64,000 nucleotides of DNA from Catellatospora tritici. Lineage in GTDB: Bacteria > Actinomycetota > Actinomycetes > Mycobacteriales > Micromonosporaceae. Shown here one piece after another: positions 1 to 8,557 of the stretch; within the stretch, counting starts at the first letter, position 1, and each line of letters begins with the position of its first letter. The DNA lies in contig NZ_JAHRCY010000023.1 in NCBI RefSeq assembly GCF_019083965.1, positions 53,930-117,929 on the forward strand. The letters are read 5' to 3'. Position numbers and translations under genes: made by a program. The notes under the pieces were generated by a model. That model saw only the letters and a program-made list of their open reading frames with translations. It did no database searches and was not told where the DNA came from.

Positions 1-808
1 CCAGCTCGGCCAGTCGGGTCAGCTCCTCGCGGTCGGGGCTGACCACGAAGAACACGTCCTGCACGCCGTGCTCGGCGGCCGCCTGCGGCGGCGGGGGAGC
101 GGTCAGCGAGACCAGGCGGCCGCCGGGGCGCAGCAGGCCGTAGGACGCCAGTAGCGTCGTGCCGCCGACGGTGTCGACCACCGCGTCGAACCCGGCCTCG
201 GCGACGGCGTCGTCCTCGTCGTACGCGATCACCCGCGCGGCACCCAGTCCGGTCACGAACTCCCGGTCGGCACTTCGCACCGCGGCCGTCACCTCGGCAC
301 CCAACGCCGCCCCGAGCTGCACCACGTAGTTGCCGACCCCGCCCGCGCCACCCTGCACCAGCACCCGCTCGCCGGGCAGCACCTTCGCGTGGTCGACCAG
401 CGCCTGCCAGGCCGTCAGCGCCGCCAGCGGCAGCGCCGCCGCCTCGGTGTGGCTCACGCCGCGCGGCCGCATCGCCAGCGCGGCGGCGGGTACGACGGTG
501 AACTCCGCGGCAGCCCCGTCCCGATCGAAGTCGATCAGCCCGTACACCTCGTCCCCGACCGCGAGGTCGTCGTCGAGCCCCGGTCCGAGCCCCGCCACGA
601 CGCCGGACACCTCGTGCGCCGGTATCACCGGTGTCCGGTCCCGCCCGTCCGCCGTCTGCCAGGACAGATCCCACCCCAGCTCGGCGAACGTGATCCCGGC
701 GGCGTGTACCTCCACCAGCACCTCACCGCGGTGCGGCACCGGCGTGGCCACCTCCTCGTACACCAGCCGCTCCGCCCCACCCCGCACGTGCCCCCGCACC
801 GCCCGCAT
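1..808 (-). CDS. Zinc-independent MDR family NADPH:quinone oxidoreductase, 3' end cut by window
   Basis: Reading the minus strand from ATG at 808 gives a medium-chain dehydrogenase/reductase. The GroES-like N-terminus (about residues 1-120) is followed by the Rossmann motif VQGGAGGVGNYVVQLG near residue 155, which binds NADPH. Family members reduce quinones, enones or aldehydes. No catalytic-zinc Cys/His set is visible, which fits the quinone-reductase branch. The frame stays open to base 1, so about the last 50 residues are missing. A conserved repeat box (868-930) and a 60-bp palindrome lie upstream, so the promoter must sit in or near them. The subfamily is confident; the substrate is unknown. 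Confidence 0.85.
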   Translation of the reverse strand, partial: MRAVRGHVRGGAERLVYEEVATPVPHRGEVLVEVHAAGITFAELGWDLSWQTADGRDRTPVIPAHEVSGVVAGLGPGLDDDLAVGDEVYGLIDFDRDGAAAEFTVVPAAALAMRPRGVSHTEAAALPLAALTAWQALVDHAKVLPGERVLVQGGAGGVGNYVVQLGAALGAEVTAAVRSADREFVTGLGAARVIAYDEDDAVAEAGFDAVVDTVGGTTLLASYGLLRPGGRLVSLTAPPPPQAAAEHGVQDVFFVVSPDREELTRLAEL

Positions 809-867
809 CCCGCTCACCCCTCCACCACCGACCGCCCCGCCGCCCACCGCCCGGCCCCCACCACCAC

Positions 868-930
868 GTTGATCATGAACTTATGGGCGTGTTCGACGGT
901 GTGTCTCCACCCCAGCACCGTGATCACCTT
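868..930 (+). repeat. Dispersed 'ATGAACTTATGG' box, copy A
   Basis: One of four copies of an approximately 62-bp conserved block (others 27363-27423, 42195-42257 and 42487-42549 reversed). It begins GTTGATCATGAACTTATGG, keeps an inner TCGACGG-GTGTC stretch and ends near TGATCA, so the two ends are short inverted TGATCA repeats. The block is followed 63 bp later by a 60-bp palindrome. Confidence 0.7.
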
Positions 931-993
931 CGAGCGTGCGCCGGCCCGGCGGCGCGTGGGGCGGGAACCGTCACGTAGGGCCGCCTCGACGGT

Positions 994-1053
994 GCAGTTT
1001 CGGGGAAAGTGCGGTAATCCGATGCGTCTTAGGGGCAGTTTCCCCGAAACTGC
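994..1053. repeat. 60-bp nested palindrome, copy 1
   Basis: The left arm starts GCAGTTTCGGGGAAAGTGC and the right arm ends TTTCCCCGAAACTGC. The inner spacer is diverged in this copy. It is intergenic, 270 bp beyond the 3' end of the MBL gene. Confidence 0.85.
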
Positions 1054-1089
1054 GGGCTCGATCCGGTGCGGGTCGCGCGCGGGTTGCGC

Positions 1090-1263
1090 GCGAGGTGCAC
1101 CCCAGGCGCGCGAAATGCACCCCCCGGATGCGCGAGATGCACTCCCAAGCGCGCCGGGTGCGCCCGAGGCGCGTGAGACGCACCCCCAGGCGCGCGTGAG
1201 ATGCACTCCCAGGCGTGCGAGATGCACTCCCAGGCGTGCGAGATGCACTCCCAGGCGTGCGGG
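1090..1263. repeat. Degenerate 21-bp tandem repeat
   Basis: About eight copies of a unit resembling GAGATGCACTCCCAGGCGTG plus C. The three copies nearest 1263 are identical and those further left are progressively diverged, as expected for slippage growth at one end. The unit is a multiple of three so several frames stay open, but no start signal or codon bias supports a protein here. Confidence 0.75.
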
Positions 1264-1319
1264 TGTATCCGAGGTGAGGGGTGTGTCGGAGGTGCGCGGG
1301 TGCGTGCCGGGGCGGTGGG

Positions 1320-2234
1320 TCAGGCGAGGCAGGTGGGGACGCGGCCGCCGTTGAAGGCGACCATGTCGCCCAGCACGGGCAGCACGGCCAGTTCCGCGGC
1401 CTCGGGCTGACCGTCCAGCTCCGCGTACGCCCGGTGCAGGTTCGCCACCAGGCGTTCGGAGTCGAGCAGGCTCTTGAACTGCCCCAGGTCCGTCGCATGC
1501 GCCACCTCCAGCGGCGGACGTCCGGCGGCGTGCCCCTCGGCGGCCAGCTCCTGCACCCACCGCAGGTACGCCTCGTTTGCGTCGAACACCTCCGGCCCGG
1601 TCACCGGCCCGTGCCCGCTCACCACGATCTCCGGCTCCAGCGCCCGCAGCTGGTCCAGCGCCCGCAGCGAGCCGCTCAGCGAACCCATCAGGTACAGCGG
1701 GGTCACCCCGGCGAATGTGATGTCACCGGTGAACATGATCCGGTGCTCGGGCAGCCACACCACCGCGTCCCCGGCGGTGTGCGCCGGACCGGGGTGGATC
1801 AGTTCGACCCGCAGGTCGTCGACCCACAGCGTGAGCCGGTCGGCGAAGGTGACCGACGGCGGCCGCAGCGCCACGTCGCCCCAGGTCACATCGGGCCAGA
1901 TCCCGGGCAGGTTGAGCCCGTCGGCCAGCAGCAGTTCACGGGTGCGCTCGTGGGCGACGACGGTGGCGTCCGGGGCGACCGCGCAGGCGCCGTAGTGGTG
2001 GTCGCCGTGCCGGTGGGTGACGATCAGGGTCCGGACCGGCGCTGGGGTGACCGACTCGATGTGCTCGCGCAGGTGCAGTGCGCGCGGCACGGTCGCGGTG
2101 GCGTCCACCAGGGCCACGTTGTCGCGGCCGACGAGCACGCCCGCGTTGCTGACACACCAGCCGCCGTCGGGCTGGACGTACGCGAAGACGCCGGGCGCGA
2201 GCGGGGTCAGCGTGGGCGGCGGGGTGATCGGCAT
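1320..2234 (-). CDS. MBL-fold metallo-hydrolase
   Basis: This 304-residue protein carries the metallo-beta-lactamase metal-binding signature THRHGDHHYG (about residues 114-123), a later HTAGD and GD-T pair (residues 172-192), and SGHGPV near residue 230. These are ligands for a dinuclear zinc site. It has no signal peptide, so it is cytoplasmic. The fold covers hydrolases of thioesters, glutathione conjugates, lactones and related substrates, and no feature here selects one. The gene stands alone, with a repeat-rich 500-bp gap downstream. The family is confident; the function is unassigned. Confidence 0.85.
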   Translation of the reverse strand: MPITPPPTLTPLAPGVFAYVQPDGGWCVSNAGVLVGRDNVALVDATATVPRALHLREHIESVTPAPVRTLIVTHRHGDHHYGACAVAPDATVVAHERTRELLLADGLNLPGIWPDVTWGDVALRPPSVTFADRLTLWVDDLRVELIHPGPAHTAGDAVVWLPEHRIMFTGDITFAGVTPLYLMGSLSGSLRALDQLRALEPEIVVSGHGPVTGPEVFDANEAYLRWVQELAAEGHAAGRPPLEVAHATDLGQFKSLLDSERLVANLHRAYAELDGQPEAAELAVLPVLGDMVAFNGGRVPTCLA

Positions 2235-2286
2235 CGGCTCTCCTGGCTGGTCGTACGACGTGACCGCCAGTCTTTCACGCTCGCCG

Positions 2287-2709
2287 TCACCGACCGTGGA
2301 GGACGTAGCCGAAGGGCAGCAGTAGCAGTCCGAACACGATCGCCGCCGCCGTGAAGCCGCGACGTTGGCGCGCCAGGTGCAACTGGACCAGCGTCACGGT
2401 GCTGAGCAGCAGGGCGGTCAGGAACGCCAGAAAGGCGAGGATGGCGCTGAAAGAGGCGGTCATGCCCTCCGGGCTGTCGTCCCGGGCGGCCGCCACCGCG
2501 ACGATGAGCAGGGCGTAGGTCGCCAGCCAGACGACACCCGCCGCCCAGAACCGCTCCCGGCCGACCGGTTCCCGTGCGGGCCGGACCGGCGCGGGCCGCT
2601 CCGGCGCGGCGGGTGGCGGCGCGGGCGGCGTTGGCGGCGCGGAGCCCCCGGCCGCGGTGTATCCGGCTGGGCGTACGCGCGGGTCGGCTGGCTCGAACAT
2701 GCGCGGCAT
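2287..2709 (-). CDS. Proline-rich three-helix membrane protein
   Basis: About 140 residues. A Pro/Ala/Arg-rich cytosolic N-terminus (residues 10-55) precedes three hydrophobic helices at about 62-83, 88-114 and 121-138. No family is recognised. Starts at 2709 (MPRMFEP) and 2700 (MFEP) are both possible, and neither has a good ribosome-binding site. The longer open frame upstream overlaps the 3' end of the dioxygenase gene and is probably not translated. The protein ends close to the MBL gene on the same strand with 52 bp between, so it could share that transcript. Confidence 0.5.
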   Translation of the reverse strand: MPRMFEPADPRVRPAGYTAAGGSAPPTPPAPPPAAPERPAPVRPAREPVGRERFWAAGVVWLATYALLIVAVAAARDDSPEGMTASFSAILAFLAFLTALLLSTVTLVQLHLARQRRGFTAAAIVFGLLLLPFGYVLHGR

Positions 2710-2776
2710 CGTAGCCGCAGCCTGCGCGTCTGCCACCAGCCGCGGTGCCCCGACGGGGACACCGCGGCCCGGTCCG

Positions 2777-3577
2777 TCAGGCCCGTACGGTGATGGTGAG
2801 GTTCGCGGTGTACCCGCTGGTGACACTGCCGGTGACGGTGGCCATCTCGCGAGCGGCGAGGTCGTCGCGGAAGACGTTGTCGGTGGCCAGGCTGATCCGG
2901 CTGAGGTTGGTGACGCTCTGGCTGTAGCCGGTGGTGGCGTAGACCGCCTGCGAGACCTCCTTGGGCAGGGCGATCTGCGACGTCTTCACGATCGGGCCGT
3001 TGCTGGTGGTGGCGTTGGCCAGCGAGGAGAAGACCTCGAAGTGGATGTGCGGCCACCGACCCGCGTAGCAGCCGGGTAGACGCTGGTGAACGTGACGGTG
3101 CCGGACGCGTTGGTGACCTGGATGCCGCGCAGGTAGTTCTGGTTGGTGACGCCGCTGGAGTAGAGCGAGTAGCGGCCCTCGCGATCGCAGTGCCAGGCAT
3201 ACACGGCCGCGCCGACCAGCGGGACGCAAGCTGAGGTTGAGCACGGTCAGCGAGAACGTGAGCGGGATGCCCGCGGCGGTGCCGGAGGCGGTGCCGAACG
3301 ACGACCGGATGTCGCCGCGGACCACACCGGAGGTGGTGCGCACGTTCGGGCCGTTGCTGCCGTCGGCCGGGTACGGTCCGGCGGTCTCCGACTCGACCTC
3401 GGCGGCACAGGCCGCCGTGGCGGCGGACTCGCCGAGGGTGAGCGCACCGCCGACGGCCGCGGCCAGTCCGGCCCCGCCGATGGCGGCGAGCATCCGGCGC
3501 CGCGACATGGTCTGCGGGTCGAACAGCAGACCCTTGTCGTGTACGGCGCGCACGTACGCGTCGTTGTCCTCGTGCAT
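2777..3577 (-). CDS. Intradiol ring-cleavage dioxygenase-like protein with two compensating frameshifts
   Basis: The start MHEDNDAY at 3577 leads to a twin-arginine-like signal (MSRRRMLAAIGGAGLAAAVGG). The N-terminal domain reads SETAGPYPADG, and the C-terminal part contains the HxH iron-ligand motif WPHIHFEVF, all typical of secreted protocatechuate/catechol dioxygenase-like proteins. Between about 3231 and about 3070 the main frame is nonsense (Arg/His/Pro-rich). The correct family sequence, with VYAWHCDREGRYSLY and NYLRGIQVTN, reads in another frame. One extra T near 3230 (agcTtgc) and one missing G near 3070 (cccgg) restore a single sensible frame. As written, the product would lose the Tyr/Cys region of the iron site. 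See finding. Confidence 0.75.
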   Translation of the reverse strand: MHEDNDAYVRAVHDKGLLFDPQTMSRRRMLAAIGGAGLAAAVGGALTLGESAATAACAAEVESETAGPYPADGSNGPNVRTTSGVVRGDIRSSFGTASGTAAGIPLTFSLTVLNLSLRPAGRRGRVCLALRSRGPLLALLQRRHQPELPARHPGHQRVRHRHVHQRLPGCYAGRWPHIHFEVFSSLANATTSNGPIVKTSQIALPKEVSQAVYATTGYSQSVTNLSRISLATDNVFRDDLAAREMATVTGSVTSGYTANLTITVRA

Positions 3578-3731
3578 GAGGATCCCCTTCCATGGGAGCG
3601 GTTGTGCCGGTCTGGGCGACCGGCACCCATGAGCAGGAGAGCAATGCACCTGAAGCTCGAAATTCCATCGATACATCGTTGAAAATCGATGTAAGTGGAC
3701 TGGTCGGCCGTAAAGCCGAGCGGACGGCGGA

Positions 3732-5135
3732 TCAGTCGCGCAGGTTGGCGATGTGGCGCATCTTGTTGGTGGCGTCCAGCGCCGCGACCTTGTACGACTC
3801 CGCCAGCGTCGGGTAGTTGAACACCGCGTCGACCAGGTAGTCGACGGTGCCGCCGCAGCCCATCACCGACTGCCCGATGTGCAGCAGCTCGGTGGCGCCG
3901 GTGCCGAACACATGCACGCCCAGCAGCTTGCGGTCCTCCGGTGACACGAGGATCTTCAGCATGCCGTGCGAGTCGCCGATGATCTGTCCTCGGGCCAGCT
4001 CGCGGTAGCGGGAGACGCCGACCTCGAACGGGATCCGGTTGTCGGTCAGCTCGTCCTCGGTGCGTCCCACGTAGCTGATCTCCGGGATGGAGTAGATCCC
4101 GATGGGCTGCAGCGCGGCGATCGGCCCGACCGGCTCGCCGCACGCGTGGTGCGCGGCCAGGCGGCCCTGCTCCATCGAGGTCGCGGCCAGCGCCGGGAAG
4201 CCGATGATGTCGCCGACGGCGTAGATGTGCGCGACGGCGGTGCGGAAGTTCTCGTCGACCTTGATGCGGCCGCGCTCGTCGGCCGACAGCCCGGCGGCCT
4301 CCAGGTTCAGCGTGTCGCCCATACCCTGGCGGCCCGCCGAGTACATCACCGTGTCGGCGGCGATGGTCTTGCCGCTCTCCAGCACCGCGATCGCGCCCCG
4401 CGCGTGCCGTTCCACCGCCGCGACCGCCTCGCTGAACCGGAACGTCACGGCCAGGTCCCGCAGGTGGTACTTGAGCGCCTCCACGACCTCCAGGTCGCAG
4501 AACTCCAGCATCCGGGCGCGTTTCTCGACGACGGTCACCTTGGTGCCCAGCGCGGCGAACATCGAGGCGTACTCGATGCCGATGACGCCCGCGCCGACCA
4601 CGACCATCGAGCGCGGCACCCGGTCGAGTTTCAGGATGCCGTCGGAGTCGATGACGGTCAGGTCGTCGAACTCGACGGTGGCGGGCCGGGCCGGGCGGCT
4701 GCCCGCGGCGATGACGATGTGCTCGGCGGAGATGCTGTAGTCGCGGTTGCGCTCCCCGGCCACCCGCACCGTGTGCGGGTCGGCGAACGTCGCCTTGCCC
4801 GCGTGCAGCCGGATGCCGTTGCGGGCGAGCTGGCTGCGCACCACGTCGACCTCGCGGCTGATCACGTGCTGGGTGCGGGCGGTGAGGTCGGCGACGGTGA
4901 TGTCGTCCTTGAGGCGGTAGCTCTGGCCGTACAGCTCGCGCTGGCTCAGGCCGGTGAGGTACACGACGGCCTCACGCAGCGTCTTCGACGGGATGGTGCC
5001 GGTGTTGACGCTGACCCCGCCGACCATGTCGCCACGCTCCACGACCGCCACCCTGCGGCCGAGCTTGGCGGCGGCGACGGCGGCCTTCTGCCCGCCGGGG
5101 CCGGATCCGATCACGAGCATGTCGACGTCGCGCAT
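3732..5135 (-). CDS. sthA: Soluble (Si-specific) NAD(P)+ transhydrogenase
   Basis: A 467-residue flavoprotein disulphide-reductase family member. The FAD-binding GSGPGGQKAAVAAAKLG lies at residues 9-25, the NAD-binding GAGVIGIEYASMFAALG near residue 180, and a second FAD motif YAVGDIIGFPALAATSMEQG near residue 310, followed by a dimerisation domain. The usual redox-active Cys pair of lipoamide and glutathione reductases is replaced by VNTGTIPSKT. This is what separates SthA, which moves hydride between NADPH and NAD+ without a disulphide. It would balance the cytosolic NADPH/NADH pool. Length matches the family. It is monocistronic, 154 bp upstream of the dioxygenase start. Confidence 0.9.
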   Translation of the reverse strand: MRDVDMLVIGSGPGGQKAAVAAAKLGRRVAVVERGDMVGGVSVNTGTIPSKTLREAVVYLTGLSQRELYGQSYRLKDDITVADLTARTQHVISREVDVVRSQLARNGIRLHAGKATFADPHTVRVAGERNRDYSISAEHIVIAAGSRPARPATVEFDDLTVIDSDGILKLDRVPRSMVVVGAGVIGIEYASMFAALGTKVTVVEKRARMLEFCDLEVVEALKYHLRDLAVTFRFSEAVAAVERHARGAIAVLESGKTIAADTVMYSAGRQGMGDTLNLEAAGLSADERGRIKVDENFRTAVAHIYAVGDIIGFPALAATSMEQGRLAAHHACGEPVGPIAALQPIGIYSIPEISYVGRTEDELTDNRIPFEVGVSRYRELARGQIIGDSHGMLKILVSPEDRKLLGVHVFGTGATELLHIGQSVMGCGGTVDYLVDAVFNYPTLAESYKVAALDATNKMRHIANLRD

Positions 5136-5287
5136 GGGCGAAACTGTGGCACGCCAACGTTAACGCCAGGCACCTCCGCGGCGGTGGGATCGCTCGGCGA
5201 TGGGTTGAGCCGCCCACCGCGCCGTTGCGGCGAGCGGTTCGAGACCCAGTCTGCCCGCCGCCGGGCCGTTTGAAACCCGGCACGAGT

Positions 5288-5327
5288 CAGGGGGTACGAC
5301 CCGACGAAAGTCAGGCCGCACCCCCTG
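5288..5327 (-). terminator. Possible terminator hairpin after the L,D-transpeptidase gene
   Basis: CAGGGGGT and ACCCCCTG arms lie 12 bp past the transpeptidase stop codon, with a 24-nt loop and no clear T run. The stem is short, so support is weak. Confidence 0.35.
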
Positions 5328-5339
5328 CGTGGAATCGGG

Positions 5340-6656
5340 TTACGCCGTGGGTGAGGCGGCCGGGGCCGGGCTGGCCGACGGCTCGGGCGACGGGCTCGCG
5401 CCACCGCCCGCCGTGGCGACGTCGGCGGGCACCGGTAGCGCGCTGCCCTTGACGTACTCGTCCCAGGTCAGGTCCCAGGCGGTGAAGCCGTTGCCCGACT
5501 TCAGCTGCCGCTCGGTGCCCTTGACGGTCACCGGGTCGCCGATGTGGGTCAGGTTGAACAGGTACTTGGCGTTGGCCATGGACACGTTCACGCAGCCGTG
5601 CGACACGTTGCGCTTGCCCTGGTTGGCCACCGACCACGGCGCGGCGTGGATGTACTCGCCGTTCCAGGTCAGGCGCTGGGCGTATTCGATGTCGACCCGG
5701 TAGTGGTCGACGCCGGGCTGGCCGGTGGTGTCGAACACCGTCTTGACCAGCTTGTCCATGATGACCATCGTGCCGGACGAGGACGGTGTGCTCGGCTTGC
5801 CCAGGCTCACCGGCAGCGTCTTGAGCAGGGTGCCGTTCTTCATCACCCGCATCTGCTTGTTGGCGTTGTCGACGAACAGCTCGACCTTGTCCTTGCTGAT
5901 GTTGCCCTCGCCGAAGCGGTCCTGGTCGCCGTAGCGGCCGCCGCCCAGCGGCACGCCCTCGAACGCCACCCGCACCTTGATCTTCGTGCCGGGCTGCCAG
6001 TACTCCGGGGCGCGGTACATGACCTGCTGCGGGCCGGTCCAGTGCCAGACGCCGGGCTGCGGCGGGTCGGTGGTGACGAACAGCCGCTTCTCCACCGCCG
6101 CGCGCGCCGAGTCGGCGATCGGCTTGGTGAACTCGACCACCACCGGCATGGCCACGCCGTACTCGCGGTCGGCGAACAGGTACAGGCCGCTGCCGCCCCG
6201 CTTGCCGGGCTTGCCCATGGTGGTGAACGACGTCTGCTGGGTCACCGTCTGGCCGTCGGGCGCGGCGGCGACCACGGTCGCGGCGTACTTCTTGCCGTAC
6301 TTGAGCGGCTTGTCCGGCACCCACGAGCTGCCGTCTGCGCGCATCTTCCCGGCGACCTTCGCGCCGCCGGACTCGGTCAGCGTCACCGACTGCACCTGAC
6401 CACCGGTCAGCTTGGTGCCGATCTCGGTGCTCGCGGGCTGGTTCTTCGCGTCGACCGCCGGGCTCAACGCCAGCGACAGCGGCACCGGCGCGACCGACGG
6501 ACTGGCCGAAGGCGCCGTCTGCACGAACGTCGGCGGTTTCTCGTCCTCCGCGCTGCAACCGGTCAGCAGCAGCGGCGCCGTCACCAGCAGCGCCAGGGCC
6601 GCCACCGCCCGGTGCGCCCACGGCCGGCGAGCCCGCCGTTTGAAACCACCCGTCAT
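5340..6656 (-). CDS. L,D-transpeptidase lipoprotein with Ig-like domains (LdtMt2 type)
   Basis: Residues 1-45 are a basic leader, a hydrophobic helix and the lipobox LLLTGC, so the protein is lipid-anchored outside the membrane. Two Ig-like repeats follow (about residues 70-260). The YkuD catalytic domain has HAAPWSVANQG and the nucleophile motif SHGCVNVS near residue 370. It forms 3-3 cross-links in peptidoglycan and is a carbapenem-type target class. The C-terminal tail is Ala/Pro/Ser-rich and probably disordered. I chose the ATG at 6656 (MTGGFKRRARRPW) because the open frame upstream adds no signal-peptide feature. Confidence 0.9.
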   Translation of the reverse strand: MTGGFKRRARRPWAHRAVAALALLVTAPLLLTGCSAEDEKPPTFVQTAPSASPSVAPVPLSLALSPAVDAKNQPASTEIGTKLTGGQVQSVTLTESGGAKVAGKMRADGSSWVPDKPLKYGKKYAATVVAAAPDGQTVTQQTSFTTMGKPGKRGGSGLYLFADREYGVAMPVVVEFTKPIADSARAAVEKRLFVTTDPPQPGVWHWTGPQQVMYRAPEYWQPGTKIKVRVAFEGVPLGGGRYGDQDRFGEGNISKDKVELFVDNANKQMRVMKNGTLLKTLPVSLGKPSTPSSSGTMVIMDKLVKTVFDTTGQPGVDHYRVDIEYAQRLTWNGEYIHAAPWSVANQGKRNVSHGCVNVSMANAKYLFNLTHIGDPVTVKGTERQLKSGNGFTAWDLTWDEYVKGSALPVPADVATAGGGASPSPEPSASPAPAASPTA

Positions 6657-6806
6657 CACGTCAACCCCGTAACGCTCGTACCCCCACGACACAACCGCAC
6701 ATGGTGCCGTACGTGAGAGGCTCTCGGGAGGGCTGTTCGGGTCGTCTGCGCTGGCGGGCCGGTCGCCGCACCGTCGCCAGTGGAACTCCCGGCGTGTCGG
6801 CGCAGC

Positions 6807-8411
6807 TCACGGGGTCAGCTCGGCCGAGTAGGCGGCCAGGACGGTGCCGTCGACGGCGTACGCGGTGAGCTCGCCCGCGGCCAGGTTGGCGCTGCGGAAC
6901 GAGAAGCCACGCTCGCCGAACATGTCCACGATCGGGATCGGGCGCGGGGCGCCGCCGGGAGCCGACCGGTACTCCAGCCGCGCCACGGACCCGTCGACCA
7001 CCCCGTTGACCCGCACCTTCGTCTTCTCCCGGACGATGCCGAACCGCACCACCGCCCCGGTCGCCGCCGCCGTCTGGGCCGCGTCGGCGCAGGCCGCCTC
7101 GGTGCGGCAGAAGTAGAAGTAGCGCGGGTTGGCGGTGTCGCCCTGCGCGTACGCCTTGAAGGTCGGGTCGGCGCCCGCGGGCAGCGGCAGCACCGCGAAG
7201 CAGGCCAGCGCCGCCGCCGTCGCCGTCACCGCGCGCAGCCAAACCCGCCCGTGCCGCCGCGCGGTGCTCACCGCCAGCGCCGCCGCGCCGCCCAGCCCGG
7301 CCAGGCACGTCACCACCACGCCGAGCGTGCGGGCGTTCTCCAGCAGGAACTGCACCCCCGGGTACGTCGACACCTCACCCAACAGCACCCCCAGCGACAG
7401 CGTCATCACCACCGCCAACGCCACCCCGGCCGCCTTGCGCAGCGCGCCCTCGGCCGCCACCAGCAGCATCGCCGCCAGCACCGTCCACAGCTGGTGGTGC
7501 GTCCACGAGACCGGCGAGGCGGCCACCGTGGCGCAGCCGACCAGCACCGTCGCCCGCACCGGCTCGCCGTCGAGCTGCAACCGCCGCGCCCGCAGCAGCG
7601 CCGTGCCGCACACCAGCGTCACCAGGCCCGCCCACACCAGTGGCAACGTCTGCGGCGCCACCCCGATCCGCAGCAGCATCCCGTGCACCGACTGGTTGCC
7701 CAGCGACGCCAGATCCCCGATCCGCGACGTCTGCACCACCGTGCCCGACCAGTACGTCCAGCTGTCACCGGGCAGCAGCACCGCCGCGACCAGCGCACAC
7801 GCCGCGAACGCCGCCCCGGCCCGCGCCGCGTCCCGCCACCGTCGGGCGAGCAGGAAGAACACCACGAACAGCAGCGGCGTCAGCTTGATCGCGGCGGCCA
7901 CACCCACCAGCACGCCCCGCCACCGGGCCGGGGTGAGTCCGGCCGCGTCGACCAGCGCCAGCAGCACGATGAACACGCTGACCTGTCCGAAACGCAGATT
8001 GCTCTGCGCCGGGGCCGACAGCAGCACCGCGCAGGCCACCGCCGCCACGGCCAGGGCGCGCCGGTGCGCGGGCACCTGCAGCGCCCGACCCACCGACAGC
8101 GCCAGCGCGGCGACGGCGGCGCAGGTCAGCGCCAGCCACAGCAGTTGAAGGGCGGTCTCGGACAGGCCGGTCATCGGCCACATCGCCAGGGCGGCGAACG
8201 GCGGGTAGGTGAAGGGGCCGCCGTTCTCGGCGACGTAGGCGTACAGCGGGGCGCCGGACTGGGCGGACTTCACGGCGCCGTAGTAGATGTGCAGGTCGGA
8301 CAGGCGGTCGGGGCGCAGCAGCACCAGGGCACAGGAGATTGCCGCGATCAGCCCGTACAGCACCCACGCCGCCCGCGCGGGCGTCCACCGGTCCGCCACC
8401 CACCGCTCCAT
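6807..8411 (-). CDS. GT87-family polyprenol-phosphate-mannose-type membrane glycosyltransferase with extracytoplasmic C-terminal domain
   Basis: A 534-residue polytopic protein. The first loop holds the Asp of the GT-C catalytic motif (DRLSDLHIYYGAV, residues 35-47) and GGPFTYPPFAAL, as in alpha-mannosyltransferases of the DUF2029/GT87 family that build phosphatidylinositol mannosides, lipomannan and related wall glycans. About ten hydrophobic helices run to residue about 400. The last about 130 residues are hydrophilic, contain two Cys (YFYFCRTEAACADA) and look like a folded outer domain, which I do not recognise. Donor and acceptor cannot be read from the sequence. It is a single gene, opposite in function to nothing nearby. 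Confidence 0.75.
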   Translation of the reverse strand: MERWVADRWTPARAAWVLYGLIAAISCALVLLRPDRLSDLHIYYGAVKSAQSGAPLYAYVAENGGPFTYPPFAALAMWPMTGLSETALQLLWLALTCAAVAALALSVGRALQVPAHRRALAVAAVACAVLLSAPAQSNLRFGQVSVFIVLLALVDAAGLTPARWRGVLVGVAAAIKLTPLLFVVFFLLARRWRDAARAGAAFAACALVAAVLLPGDSWTYWSGTVVQTSRIGDLASLGNQSVHGMLLRIGVAPQTLPLVWAGLVTLVCGTALLRARRLQLDGEPVRATVLVGCATVAASPVSWTHHQLWTVLAAMLLVAAEGALRKAAGVALAVVMTLSLGVLLGEVSTYPGVQFLLENARTLGVVVTCLAGLGGAAALAVSTARRHGRVWLRAVTATAAALACFAVLPLPAGADPTFKAYAQGDTANPRYFYFCRTEAACADAAQTAAATGAVVRFGIVREKTKVRVNGVVDGSVARLEYRSAPGGAPRPIPIVDMFGERGFSFRSANLAAGELTAYAVDGTVLAAYSAELTP

Positions 8412-8492
8412 GGCGCCAGGGTAGGGGACACCACGACCGCAGTCATTCCGTATGCGCCTACCTGGAGGATCGCATCGAGAACTGACGTGGAT

Positions 8493-8550
8493 CCGCCGCC
8501 TACGGCCATACCCCGTGAGTTGGCACGGAAGCCTGGGCCGTAGGCGGCGG
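8493..8550 (-). terminator. 15-bp stem terminator after the CNNM/CorC gene
   Basis: Perfect arms CCGCCGCCTACGGCC (8493-8507) and its complement (8536-8550) with a 28-nt loop, ending 7 bp past the stop codon of the minus-strand CNNM gene. There is no T run, as is common in actinomycetes. Confidence 0.6.
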
Positions 8551-8557
8551 TCTTCGG

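Noticed and set aside
1201..1410. Repeat-encoded small protein MHSQACEMHSQAC...
   Set aside because: It results only from the 21-bp tandem repeat; no ribosome-binding site and no codon bias typical of the other genes.
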